Assembly (NCBI GenBank): GCA_900549525.1
Contig: UWSJ01000017.1
Span: 1-27,046, forward strand
Direction of reading: 5' to 3'
Source of the DNA: an uncultured Coriobacteriaceae bacterium
GTDB lineage: Bacteria > Actinomycetota > Coriobacteriia > Coriobacteriales > Atopobiaceae
DNA length: 27,046 bases
A model generated the notes under the pieces. It saw nothing but the letters and a program-made list of their open reading frames with translations. It was not told where the DNA came from and ran no database searches. Positions 1 to 6,914 of the stretch are shown one piece after another (the stretch's first letter is position 1; the number at the start of each line of letters is the position of its first letter). The position numbers and the translations under genes were made by a program.

Positions 1-532
1 GCTCCTCGAAGTGGCGCACGAACGAGACGGCGCTCTGCACGAGCTTCTCGGGCTGCGTGAGGTCCTCGCGCGCGTCGATGGAGCGGTCGAGCGACCCGGC
101 GTTCACGCCGATGCGGATGGGGATGCCCGCCTCTCCCGCAGCGTCAATGACGGCGTCAACCTTCTCGAAAGATCCGATGTTGCCGGGGTTGATGCGCAGG
201 GCAGAGGCGCCTCGCCGTGCCGCCTCGATGGCCAGGCGGTGGTCGAAGTGGATGTCGGCTACGACGGGCAGGGGCGACTCGCTGCATACCTCGCCGAAGC
301 CATCGAGCGCGTCGGCATGCGGGATGGCCACGCGAACGATCTCGCACCCAAGGTCAGCGAGGTCGAGAATCTGCGCAACCGTGGCGGCGGGGTCGGCGGT
401 CTTGGTGGTGCACATGGACTGGACGGACACGGGGGCACCGCCGCCAACGGCGACCGTACCCACGTGAACCTGATGCGTAAGCTCGCGAGGCAGGGGCGTG
501 CCCTGCTGGGACGCGAGGCGAAGGTCGAGCAT
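1..532 (-). CDS. ispG: 4-hydroxy-3-methylbut-2-enyl diphosphate synthase IspG (GcpE), N-terminal part
   Basis: This is the first 177 residues of IspG; the gene runs off the left edge. IspG is a cytosolic [4Fe-4S] enzyme that converts MEcPP to HMBPP in the penultimate step of the MEP isoprenoid pathway. The N-terminal TIM-barrel is recognisable: PVSVQSMCTTKTAD near residues 37-50, VRVAIPHADAL near 75-85, PVVADIHFDHRLA near 96-108, LRINPGNIGS near 117-126 and IRIGVNAGSLD near 146-156. The C-terminal iron-sulphur cysteines lie outside the window. The ATG at 530-532 is two bases after the rseP stop codon (TAG-tc-ATG), so translation is probably coupled. IspG belongs to the same pathway as the dxr gene two positions upstream. 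The family assignment is firm; only the C-terminus cannot be assessed. Confidence 0.95.
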   Translation of the reverse strand, partial: MLDLRLASQQGTPLPRELTHQVHVGTVAVGGGAPVSVQSMCTTKTADPAATVAQILDLADLGCEIVRVAIPHADALDGFGEVCSESPLPVVADIHFDHRLAIEAARRGASALRINPGNIGSFEKVDAVIDAAGEAGIPIRIGVNAGSLDRSIDAREDLTQPEKLVQSAVSFVRHFEE

Positions 533-534
533 GA

Positions 535-1920
535 CTAGCCTCCGGTGACGATGCGAACGACGTCCTGCTGAAGGACGAAGAAGAAGAGCGCGAGCATGGC
601 GGCGAGGCCGAGGTAGGACACGGCGGACTGGGCGCGTATCGAAAGGGGCCTGCGGATGACGGCCTGGATGAACTCGATGGCAATCTTGCCGCCGTCGAGC
701 GGCGGGATGGGCAGCAGGTTCATGAACCCGAGCGAGAGCGAGATCGCAGCCATGAGGAAGAGCAGGTCTGCGGGGCCCCGCGCGGCAGCCTCGGAGGCGG
801 CCACCGAAATCCCCACCACGGACGTGGACTGCGTGACGACCTCCTGCACGTGCGAGGGCTGGAGCAGCTGCAGCACATAGCTCGCCGTCATGCCGACGTA
901 GCGGCACGCGAGGCCGAGTGACTCCACGGCACCGGGATGGTAGGTCTCCGTGCTCGCGACGACGCCAAAGAGGCCTGAGCCGTCAGAGGACTGTGACGGG
1001 TCGACGGTCACCGTGAGGTTCGAGCCGTTGCGCTCGAGCGTGCACTCGAAGGGAGTGCCGTTGGCGATGGCCTGGCGCAGCTCCTGGCCCATGCCGATCC
1101 AGGTCGTGACGGGGGTGCCGTCAACCGTCGAGATCTCGTCTCCTGCCTCGATGCCGGAGACGGCGGCGAGCGAGCCTGCGCTCACCGAGCCGACGACGGG
1201 GACGTCACGAGCCGTGGTGATGCCGCCAAGGGAGAGGGTCCCCGCGACGAGCACGAGGCCGAGCACGACGTTCACGACAGGGCCTGCGAACAACGCCACG
1301 AGCCGGGGGACGAGGCCCTTGCCCAGATACGTACGTCCTCGCTCCACGGCGAGGAAGGAATCGGGGCCGCCCGGAACATCATGCGGCTGGCCCGCCTCGG
1401 TCGCGCCGTCGTCGGCAAAGTCATGACCGGCGTCAAAGGCCGTGAGCAGGTGCGCGTCGCGACGAACCGTCCTGAAACCACAGGGCAGCTCGCGCTTGGC
1501 GGGACGTTCGCAGGAGGCCCAGACGGGCTCCACGCTCGCCCAGTCGGCAAGCATCGTGAGCTCGTCGAGCACCTCGTCCTCGCTGCAGCCCGCGTCCTCT
1601 GCGAGCTCGGACACGGTGGCGCTCCCGTGCCGGGCGACGGCCGCAAGCAAGTGCGCCGCGTGGGGGCCGGGCTCCCCCTCCATTCCGCAGATCCGGGTGT
1701 AGCCGCCCACGAGGACGGGGGTGATGCCAAACTCGGTGCCCCGCGCAGGGCTCCGGTGGGAGATGCGGGCGCGGCAGGGCATGCCGATGAAGAACTCGGT
1801 CACGCGCATCCCGAAGGCGCGCGCGGCGAGATAGTGGCCGCCCTCATGGACGAGCACGAGCACGTTGAGGACAAGCGCGCCCCAGAAGACTGCGGAGAGA
1901 ACCTGCCCGAGCTGCGTCAT
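535..1920 (-). CDS. rseP: Site-2 membrane metalloprotease, RseP/M50 family, with an inserted winged-helix-like segment
   Basis: A 461-residue intramembrane zinc protease of the M50 family, which cleaves transmembrane anchors (for example anti-sigma factors) after a first site-1 cut. The zinc motif HEGGH is at residues 25-29 in the first membrane helix. GGYTRICGM is at 72-80 and FAGPVVN at 211-217. A PDZ-like domain lies at about 240-315, and the third zinc ligand motif NLLPIPPLDGG at 401-411 is followed by a last hydrophobic helix. The segment at about 85-195 is longer than the usual loop and contains a helix-turn-helix-like stretch (about 87-133: VARHGSATVSELAEDAG, then EVLDELTMLADW). The ATG at 1918-1920 overlaps the dxr stop (ATGA). 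An in-frame extension upstream to 2238 lies inside dxr and does not look like this protein. The substrate is unknown. Confidence 0.93.
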   Translation of the reverse strand: MTQLGQVLSAVFWGALVLNVLVLVHEGGHYLAARAFGMRVTEFFIGMPCRARISHRSPARGTEFGITPVLVGGYTRICGMEGEPGPHAAHLLAAVARHGSATVSELAEDAGCSEDEVLDELTMLADWASVEPVWASCERPAKRELPCGFRTVRRDAHLLTAFDAGHDFADDGATEAGQPHDVPGGPDSFLAVERGRTYLGKGLVPRLVALFAGPVVNVVLGLVLVAGTLSLGGITTARDVPVVGSVSAGSLAAVSGIEAGDEISTVDGTPVTTWIGMGQELRQAIANGTPFECTLERNGSNLTVTVDPSQSSDGSGLFGVVASTETYHPGAVESLGLACRYVGMTASYVLQLLQPSHVQEVVTQSTSVVGISVAASEAAARGPADLLFLMAAISLSLGFMNLLPIPPLDGGKIAIEFIQAVIRRPLSIRAQSAVSYLGLAAMLALFFFVLQQDVVRIVTGG

Positions 1921-3113
1921 GAGTGCCTCGCCACCTCGGCGCGGGCACGCTCTCGGGCGAGGGCGTCGACCGCCTCGATCTGGTCGAAGGACGTCAGGGG
2001 CTCGACGGTGGTGGCGTCCATCACCCGCTCGACGATGCGGTCGATGTCGCAGAACCCGCATGCACCCGCCCTGAAGGCGGCGTTGGCGACCTCGTTGGCC
2101 GCGTTCATCGCACACGGGAGCGTGCCGCCGACGCGGCCCGCCTCGAGCGCGAGCGCAAGACAACGGAACACCTTGAGGTCGGGCTCGCCAAAGGTGAAGT
2201 CCTGGGCGTGGCGCCAGTCGGTCGGCTCGCAGGGACACGCCCAGCGCTTGGGGTAGCTCAGCGCATACTGAATGGGGATCCGCATGTCGGAGGGGCCAAT
2301 CTGGGCCTTCACCGAACCATCCGAGAACTCGACGGCCGAGTGAACGCAGCTCTGTCGATGAATGAGGACGCTCACGTCATCGACCGCGACGTCGAAGAGG
2401 TGGTGCGCCTCGATGGCCTCGAGCCCCTTGTTCATGAGCGTGGCCGAGTCGATGCTGATCTTGGGACCCATGGACCACGTGGGGTGCGCCAGCGCTTCGG
2501 CCGCCGTGACGTGCTCGAGTTCTCCCCTGCTTCGCCCGTAGAAGGGGCCGCCGGAGCACGTGAGCCAGATGCGGGACACGTCATCCCTGCGCTCGCCAAC
2601 GAGGCACTGGAAGATGGCGCTGTGCTCGGAGTCGACGGGGATGGCCGACCCGGGTCGCGCCATGGGCATGAGCAAATCGCCGCCCGAGACGAGCGCCTCC
2701 TTGTTGGCCGGCGCCCACACCTTGCCCGAACGAAGGGCCTCTGCGCTTGCCCAGATGCCCGCCTGGCCCACCACGGCCACGAGCACGCAGTCCACGTCGG
2801 GAAGCGACGCGAGCCTCGTCACTGCATCCCGACCAAAACCAACCTCACAACCGTCAGGAAGCTCGGACAGGGATGGGTCGTGACGGCGATCCTCGCTCGC
2901 GAGCGCCACATGGCCGCACCCAAACTCGCGGGCAGAGGCCACAAGCTCGCGAGCGGAGCTGTTCGCCGCGAGGGCCGTGACGGTCACCTTGTCGGGATTG
3001 CGACGACACACGTCAAGCGTCTGGGTGCCAATAGATCCGGTGCACCCAAGGAGCGCAAGGCGAAGCGGTCGATGGCGCACCGCGCGAGGGAAGGTCTCCT
3101 CGAGAATCGTCAA
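1917..3113 (-). CDS. dxr: 1-deoxy-D-xylulose 5-phosphate reductoisomerase Dxr (IspC)
   Basis: A 398-residue enzyme that rearranges and reduces DXP to MEP with NADPH, the first committed step of the MEP pathway. The N-terminal Rossmann motif GCTGSIGTQTLDV is at about 23-35 and ANKEALVSGG at about 136-145. The metal-binding DSEHSAIFQ is at about 161-169, the TCSGGPFYG loop at about 185-193, and SIDSATLMNKGLE at about 220-232. The C-terminal helical domain contains PCAMNAANEVA. I chose the TTG at 3111-3113: it overlaps the cdsA stop (TTGA) and has a GGAGG five bases upstream. The reading frame stays open to 3707, but that stretch is antisense to the phase of cdsA and arginine-rich. It sits between cdsA and rseP in the envelope/isoprenoid operon. 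Confidence 0.95.
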   Translation of the reverse strand: MTILEETFPRAVRHRPLRLALLGCTGSIGTQTLDVCRRNPDKVTVTALAANSSARELVASAREFGCGHVALASEDRRHDPSLSELPDGCEVGFGRDAVTRLASLPDVDCVLVAVVGQAGIWASAEALRSGKVWAPANKEALVSGGDLLMPMARPGSAIPVDSEHSAIFQCLVGERRDDVSRIWLTCSGGPFYGRSRGELEHVTAAEALAHPTWSMGPKISIDSATLMNKGLEAIEAHHLFDVAVDDVSVLIHRQSCVHSAVEFSDGSVKAQIGPSDMRIPIQYALSYPKRWACPCEPTDWRHAQDFTFGEPDLKVFRCLALALEAGRVGGTLPCAMNAANEVANAAFRAGACGFCDIDRIVERVMDATTVEPLTSFDQIEAVDALARERARAEVARHS

Positions 3114-4069
3114 AGAATGCCTCCAAGATGAAGAACGAAGTATGCGGTCATGCTCGCGAAGAGCATGGAGTCCGAGCGGTCGAGCAGGCCGCCGTGGCCG
3201 GGAATGAGGTTGCCGGAGTCCTTGACGCCCACCGAGCGCTTGAGGCGACTCTCGAACAGGTCGCCGATGACGCCCGTGACGCCACAGAGGATGCCGGCAA
3301 GCAAGGCCAGTGGCAGCGAGACGCCGAGCACGCCGAGCCACCAGACAAGCGCCCACACGGCGCACGAGCCCACCAGACCGCCGATCATGCCCTCCCAGCT
3401 CTTGTTGGGCGAGATGCGCGGGGCAAGCTTTCTGCGTCCGAGCTTGGAGCCCACGATGTAAGCCGTTGCGTCGTTGACCCAGACGGACCCCATGGCGCCA
3501 AGCGCCAGGAGCGCACCCTCGAGTCCCGGCGCCGCCGCGCGTATCGTCACGATGGACGAGTAGAGCAACCCGGTATAGACCGCCCCGAACACGGTGACCG
3601 CGGCGTCCGAGAGGTTTGACCTCGGCGTGACGACGTACCATGAGCCGCACACGAGCATGAGCAGCAGCGTGACGGCCGTCTCTGCCTCGGGCCGGAAGAG
3701 GGCGCACGTCGGGTAGACGACCGCGGCGGCGAGGCCGATGACCTCGTTGGGCATGCGTCCCGACAGCCTGACGATGCGGTAGAACTCCGAGCAGCAGAGC
3801 CAGGACATCGCGGCGACGAGCACCATCGTGGGGATGCGGCCCCAGAACAGGCAGGCAAGCACCACGAGGGCGTAGAGCACGCCGTAGGTCGAGCGCGTGA
3901 GGAAGCGCTCGGTCCAGCTGCGCGCCCGCTGACTCCGCAGGCCCCCGACAACACGGTCGCCCTCGCGCGCCTCATGCCGACGCTCGAGGCTTGCCGTGGC
4001 GTTGTCGAGGTTCCTCGGCTGACGCGCGCTCCCCTCCCCCGTGAGCTCGGGCTCGTTGGACTCGGGCAC
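3110..4069 (-). CDS. cdsA: Phosphatidate cytidylyltransferase (CDP-diacylglycerol synthase)
   Basis: A 319-residue membrane enzyme that makes CDP-diacylglycerol from phosphatidate and CTP for phospholipid synthesis. The first 50 or so residues are polar and charged and are followed by several hydrophobic helices. The C-terminal family signature is intact at about 274-298: SRLKRSVGVKDSGN, then IPGHGGLLDRSDS, including the Lys-Asp pair and the final Asp-Arg. NKSWEG, typical of CdsA, lies upstream at about 223-228. The GTG at 4067-4069 shares its first base with the uppS stop codon (TAGTG), and the gene ends in a four-base overlap with dxr. The charged N-terminal tail is longer than in many homologues, so a later start cannot be excluded. 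Confidence 0.95.
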   Translation of the reverse strand: MPESNEPELTGEGSARQPRNLDNATASLERRHEAREGDRVVGGLRSQRARSWTERFLTRSTYGVLYALVVLACLFWGRIPTMVLVAAMSWLCCSEFYRIVRLSGRMPNEVIGLAAAVVYPTCALFRPEAETAVTLLLMLVCGSWYVVTPRSNLSDAAVTVFGAVYTGLLYSSIVTIRAAAPGLEGALLALGAMGSVWVNDATAYIVGSKLGRRKLAPRISPNKSWEGMIGGLVGSCAVWALVWWLGVLGVSLPLALLAGILCGVTGVIGDLFESRLKRSVGVKDSGNLIPGHGGLLDRSDSMLFASMTAYFVLHLGGIL

Positions 4070-4851
4070 TACGCCTTCACCCCACCAAACCTGCGATCAC
4101 GACCCTGGAAGGCGCGGATGGCGCGCAGGAGCTCCCAGCGGTCGAAGTCGGGCCAGAGCACGTCGGTCACGTAGAACTCGCTGTACGCGAGCTGCCAGAG
4201 CAGGTAGTTGGAGAGGCGCAGCTCGCCCGAGGTGCGAATGAGCAGCTCGGGGTCAGGTAGCCCTGCCGTGTAGAGCCTCGAGGACACCGCCTGCTGGTCG
4301 ACGTCGACAAGGGAGAGCTTCCCAGAGGCGACGTCGGCGGCAATGAGACGAGCGGCGCGCGTGAGCTCGGACCGCGCTCCGTAGTTGACGGCGAGCGCAA
4401 GCGTCATGCCGGTGTGGTCGGCCGTCTCGGCAAGGCCCTGCTCAAAGACCGCGCGCGTTTGGTCGGGCAGGGCCTCGATGTCACCAAGGAAGCACAGGCG
4501 CACGTTCTCCTGGTGGAAGAGCGGCAGCTCCTTCACGAGCGTGGTGGCGAAGAGGTGCATGAGGAGGTTGACCTCATGTACCGGCCTCTTCCAGTTCTCG
4601 GTCGAGAAGGCGTAGCACGACAGGGCGTCGATGCCGAGCCGCACGCTCGCCGTGATGGTCTCGCGCAGGCTCGCGATGCCCGCCACGTGACCCTCTCCGC
4701 GCTCCTTGCCCTGGCGCGTCGCCCACCTGCCGTTTCCGTCCATGATGACGGAGACGTGGCTGGGCAGACGGTCGAGGTCGACGTCTGCGAGGCACACGTC
4801 CTCGGGCGGGTTGGCGAAGTACGGACCGAGCTTTTCCTCATCGCGCTTCAA
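4069..4851 (-). CDS. uppS: Isoprenyl transferase (undecaprenyl diphosphate synthase)
   Basis: A 260-residue cis-prenyltransferase that condenses isopentenyl diphosphate onto farnesyl diphosphate to form the C55 lipid carrier of cell-wall synthesis. The catalytic motif VIMDGNGRWATRQG is at about 35-48, with the Mg-binding Asp in MDGNG. CYAFSTENWKRP lies near the middle. The C-terminal signature runs from LLIRTSGELRLSNYL to WQLAYSEFYVTD and ends in WPDF near the terminus. The TTG at 4849-4851 is preceded by GGAG six bases away; an ATG just upstream is followed two codons later by an in-frame stop, so TTG is the likely start. This is the first host gene after the prophage boundary. Its native promoter may therefore have been displaced, or may lie in the AT-rich patch around 4905-4990. 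Confidence 0.95.
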   Translation of the reverse strand: MKRDEEKLGPYFANPPEDVCLADVDLDRLPSHVSVIMDGNGRWATRQGKERGEGHVAGIASLRETITASVRLGIDALSCYAFSTENWKRPVHEVNLLMHLFATTLVKELPLFHQENVRLCFLGDIEALPDQTRAVFEQGLAETADHTGMTLALAVNYGARSELTRAARLIAADVASGKLSLVDVDQQAVSSRLYTAGLPDPELLIRTSGELRLSNYLLWQLAYSEFYVTDVLWPDFDRWELLRAIRAFQGRDRRFGGVKA

Positions 4852-4904
4852 GGGTCACTCCATGGGTCGAACGGCTGGGACGAAGGGGCTAGATCTCCAT
4901 GTTT

Positions 4905-4990
4905 TCGCAGGTAGATATATGTAAATTCACCAAATTCGCCTACCTCGTATTATTCAGTCCACAAGTTCAGCAATCTCACACAGTTTAGGC
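4905..4990 (-). promoter_or_regulatory. AT-rich patch upstream of uppS, possible promoter region
   Basis: This stretch is strikingly AT-rich compared with the DNA on both sides, and it lies 55-140 bases upstream of the uppS start. On the minus strand a TTGCTG (4973-4968) is followed 15 bases later by TAATAC (4952-4947), a poor but possible -35/-10 pair. An inverted AGGTAG/CTACCT pair sits near 4910-4946. The location fits a promoter for the uppS operon or the host/phage junction. I cannot decide between these, and the spacing is not ideal. Confidence 0.25.
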
Positions 4991-5061
4991 AATTTGGGAC
5001 GTGGGCGGGACGCGCCGCCAAGTAGGCAGAATTACTGCATAAATGCTTGGCCCAACAGGAC

Positions 5062-5094
5062 AAAAAATACCCGCCAGCCCCACGGCTGACGGGT
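5062..5094 (-). terminator. Rho-independent terminator, minus strand
   Basis: On the minus strand an 11-bp stem (5094-5084 paired with 5079-5069, one mismatch) with a 4-base loop is followed directly by a run of six T (5067-5062). It is the last of three terminators between the phage lysis genes and uppS. Confidence 0.75.
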
Positions 5095-5136
5095 CACTTG
5101 TTACTTCGCTGCGATCGGCAGTCCGCATCTGGGGGC

Positions 5137-5167
5137 AAAACGGAAAGGGCCGCCCATAGGACGGCCC
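5137..5167 (-). terminator. Rho-independent terminator, minus strand
   Basis: The minus-strand stem GGGCCGTCC (5167-5159) pairs with GGGCGGCCC (5155-5147) around a 3-base loop and is followed by TTTCCGTTTT (5146-5137). One pair is a U-G wobble on this strand but an A-C mismatch on the other, which supports minus-strand use. Confidence 0.7.
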
Positions 5168-5181
5168 CACCCCGGGGGTCG

Positions 5182-5248
5182 GCGTCGACACACGACGCTT
5201 AAGCGTTACGCTCGGGTACCCCGGTACGCAGCCCAGTCTCTTGGACTG
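5182..5248. other. Dyad-rich non-coding element near the prophage edge
   Basis: Several short inverted repeats stand close together. GCGTCG/CGACGC (5182-5187, 5193-5198) flanks a 5-base loop. ACGCTTAAGCGT (5195-5206) and GGGTACCC (5214-5221) are perfect palindromes. GTACC/GGTAC (5216-5227) and CAGTC/GACTG (5234-5238, 5244-5248) complete the set. No convincing protein is encoded here. Its position at the host/phage junction allows an attachment site, an integrase or other protein-binding site, or a small structured RNA ending at the terminator at 5137-5167. The sequence does not decide between these. Confidence 0.35.
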
Positions 5249-5288
5249 CCTGCAAACACAATCTACCACAGATCGGCGTTGCCCATTC

Positions 5289-5321
5289 AAAATCCCCTCC
5301 CCGCCCGAAGGCGGGGAGGGG
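5289..5321 (-). terminator. Strong terminator after the endolysin gene
   Basis: A perfect 12-bp stem (CCCCTCCCCGCC at 5294-5305 with GGCGGGGAGGGG at 5310-5321) is closed on the minus strand by a C(UUCG)G tetraloop, a very stable loop, and is followed by ATTTT (5293-5289). It begins 24 bases past the endolysin stop and probably ends the phage late transcript. Confidence 0.88.
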
Positions 5322-5344
5322 ATGCCCGGTCTGTGCGTCCGTGC

Positions 5345-6244
5345 CTACCTGAACGCGCCCGCCTGGAGCGCCATGCCGACGCCCCGGCTCGTGGCGGGGC
5401 CGTAGGAGCCGTCGACGTCGCCGTCATACCAGCCGCGCGCCTGGAGCCAGCGCTGGAGCGCCGAGACGGTGCCCGAGCCCGCGTAGCCGTCGCGCCCGAC
5501 CCCCAGCATCGACTGGAGCGAGCCCACCACGCTGGAGCCGCCGGAGTTGCCGCCCGTCAGGCAGTCGGGCTGCACGCGCCAGAGGCGGCTGCGGCAGTAG
5601 GCCGTCTGGCCGGAGATGCAGCCGTCCACGGAGGTGCCGCGCTGGCGCTGCAGCTCCGAGATCATCTTGGGGCCGGTCCACGACGTGTCGCCGAGGTCGA
5701 GGCCGGAGGGCTGCGACGGGGCTGGCGCGGGGGTGCTGCCGCCGCCCGCCATGGCGTCGTACCACTCGCCCGCGCGGCGCATGTAGCGGTCGTGGTAGCT
5801 CGTGCCCTCGCGCAGGGGGCCGGGGCAGTCGGTGCTCGAGAAGCGGCTGTGCGGGAAGACGTTGACGCCCCACTGCGGGCGGCCGAGCCCGTAGCCGAGG
5901 CAGAGCGCCGCCACGAGGTGCGAGCCGCTCGCGATGCACTCGTCGGTGACGGAGTCGCCCCTGTTGGCGTGCTCGACGCCAATGCTGGTGACGTTAGCGT
6001 CCCAGTTGCCGGCGTGCCACGCCGTGTCGCGCTCGCGCACGAGCTGGCCGACGACGCCGTCGGACTGCACCTGGTAGTGGGCGGACGCCTCGCGGTCCTG
6101 CCACGTGTCGTAGCAGCCCCTCACGCTGAGGTCGCCCATGTTGTAGTGGACGACCACCTTGTCGACCCTGCGGCCCTGCCTGCCCGGCGTGAAGTGCCTG
6201 TCGAGCCACATGTTGACGTCGGCGTTGCGGTTGACGAAGTCCAT
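5345..6244 (-). CDS. Endolysin: N-acetylmuramoyl-L-alanine amidase with C-terminal wall-binding repeats
   Basis: A 299-residue lysin that should cut the amide bond between N-acetylmuramic acid and L-Ala in peptidoglycan. The N-terminal amidase_2/PGRP-like domain spans about 1-160. Likely zinc ligands are His33 (VVHYN), His132 (FPHSRFSSTDCPG) and Cys140; WHAGNWD (76-82) and IGVEHANRG (88-96) are typical of the family. A Gly/Ser/Pro/Ala linker at about 167-182 leads to a C-terminal region resembling peptidoglycan-binding repeats (LQRQRGTSVDG and LQRWLQARGWYDGDVDGSYG). There is no signal peptide, which fits export through the holin encoded three bases upstream. A GGGGGAG stands six bases before the ATG. 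A strong terminator follows the gene. Confidence 0.92.
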   Translation of the reverse strand: MDFVNRNADVNMWLDRHFTPGRQGRRVDKVVVHYNMGDLSVRGCYDTWQDREASAHYQVQSDGVVGQLVRERDTAWHAGNWDANVTSIGVEHANRGDSVTDECIASGSHLVAALCLGYGLGRPQWGVNVFPHSRFSSTDCPGPLREGTSYHDRYMRRAGEWYDAMAGGGSTPAPAPSQPSGLDLGDTSWTGPKMISELQRQRGTSVDGCISGQTAYCRSRLWRVQPDCLTGGNSGGSSVVGSLQSMLGVGRDGYAGSGTVSALQRWLQARGWYDGDVDGSYGPATSRGVGMALQAGAFR

Positions 6245-6247
6245 GCT

Positions 6248-6532
6248 TCACTCCCCCTTGAGCGCGGGGCCGCCGACGCCCTCGGTGGGCGCGGGCTCCG
6301 TGTAGCCAAGCGCGCGGGCCGAGTCGCCCACGCCCCTGGTGGTCGGGTCGGTCACGACGCCGAGCGCCGCGAGCAGCGCCAGCACCGCCGTCACCGCGTC
6401 CATGACCTGCTCCTGCGTGGCGGGCGGCTCCACCCCGAGCGCCGAGGCCACGGAGTAGGCGAACACCACGAGCGCCGACGCGAGCGCGGCGAGCGTGGTC
6501 CTGTTCTTAAGGCGCAGTTTCCAGTTAATCAT
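6248..6532 (-). CDS. Holin, phiLC3-type
   Basis: A 94-residue small membrane protein that should form the lysis hole at the end of infection. The N-terminus MINWKLRLKNRTTLAAL is characteristic of phiLC3-family holins. A hydrophobic segment at about 13-34 and a second at about 42-60 (VMDAVTAVLALLAALGVVTDP) give two membrane helices, followed by a polar tail. The conserved VTDPTTRGVGDS-type loop after the second helix is present. The ATG is at 6530-6532, and the stop lies three bases before the endolysin start. The family assignment rests on the N-terminal motif and the DPTT loop. Confidence 0.9.
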   Translation of the reverse strand: MINWKLRLKNRTTLAALASALVVFAYSVASALGVEPPATQEQVMDAVTAVLALLAALGVVTDPTTRGVGDSARALGYTEPAPTEGVGGPALKGE

Positions 6533-6546
6533 GCATGTCGTCCCTT

Positions 6547-6846
6547 CTAGTTGATCCCCATCCGTGCCAGCGCGTAGGCCACGAGGGCCGCGAGCGCCAC
6601 CTGCACCACCTGCTCCCAGCGCGAGCCGGGCTTCATGAGCAGGGCGTCGAGCTTGCCCGAGAACTCGTTCTGGTTCTCCTCTATGCGCCGCAGGCTCTCG
6701 TCGCGGTGCCGGTCGCTCACGCGTATCTCCGTGACGGCCTGCGTGAGCTTGTCAATCTCGCGGCCGTGGGCCGTGACGCGCTCGTCCAGCGTCTGCGTCG
6801 CGGACTCGAGCACCCTGATGCGGGCCTCCGGCCCCTGACCCTCCAT
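6547..6846 (-). CDS. XhlA-like small membrane protein, holin partner
   Basis: A 99-residue protein with a long charged amphipathic helix (about 7-65, probable coiled coil: LESATQTLDERVTAHGREID and on) followed by a single C-terminal hydrophobic segment (about 78-97, VVQVALAALVAYALARMGIN). This layout is that of the haemolysin XhlA family, cell-surface associated proteins found next to holins and endolysins. A GGAGG lies eight bases before the ATG. The gene is the first of the three-gene lysis cassette. Its precise role in lysis is inferred from the architecture and position. Confidence 0.75.
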   Translation of the reverse strand: MEGQGPEARIRVLESATQTLDERVTAHGREIDKLTQAVTEIRVSDRHRDESLRRIEENQNEFSGKLDALLMKPGSRWEQVVQVALAALVAYALARMGIN

Positions 6847-6863
6847 CGGCTACGCCTCCCCTC

Positions 6864-6887
6864 GCCGCCCGCGCGACGCGCGGCGGC
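6864..6887. other. GC-rich hairpin between fibre and lysis genes
   Basis: GCCGCC-CGCG pairs with CGCG-(C)-GGCGGC around a CGA loop with one bulged base. It lies in the 68-base gap upstream of the XhlA-like gene. There is no T-run on the minus side, so it may be a weak attenuator or an RNA-processing or stability hairpin. Confidence 0.35.
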
Positions 6888-6914
6888 CTCGTCGAAGTGG
6901 ATTCCCGGCCCGCG

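Noticed and set aside
3114..3707. N-terminal extension of the dxr frame (about 190 extra codons)
   Set aside because: It lies wholly inside cdsA, is Arg/His-rich, and a TTG start with ribosome site at the normal Dxr N-terminus explains the gene.
5160..5260. tmRNA- or tRNA-like segment at the prophage edge (GGGGGTCGGCGTCGACA looked like a tmRNA 5' end)
   Set aside because: No acceptor stem, T-loop (TTCGA) or CCA-end could be found, and no tag reading frame is present.
4985..5290. 101-codon open frame on the minus strand in the uppS/endolysin gap
   Set aside because: It runs across two terminators and several palindromes, has no ribosome site, and reads as a random mix. The non-coding interpretation fits better.
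5279..6550. 423-codon plus-strand open frame antisense to endolysin and holin
   Set aside because: It is Ala/Arg/Val/His-rich noise, and it starts within a terminator stem region.
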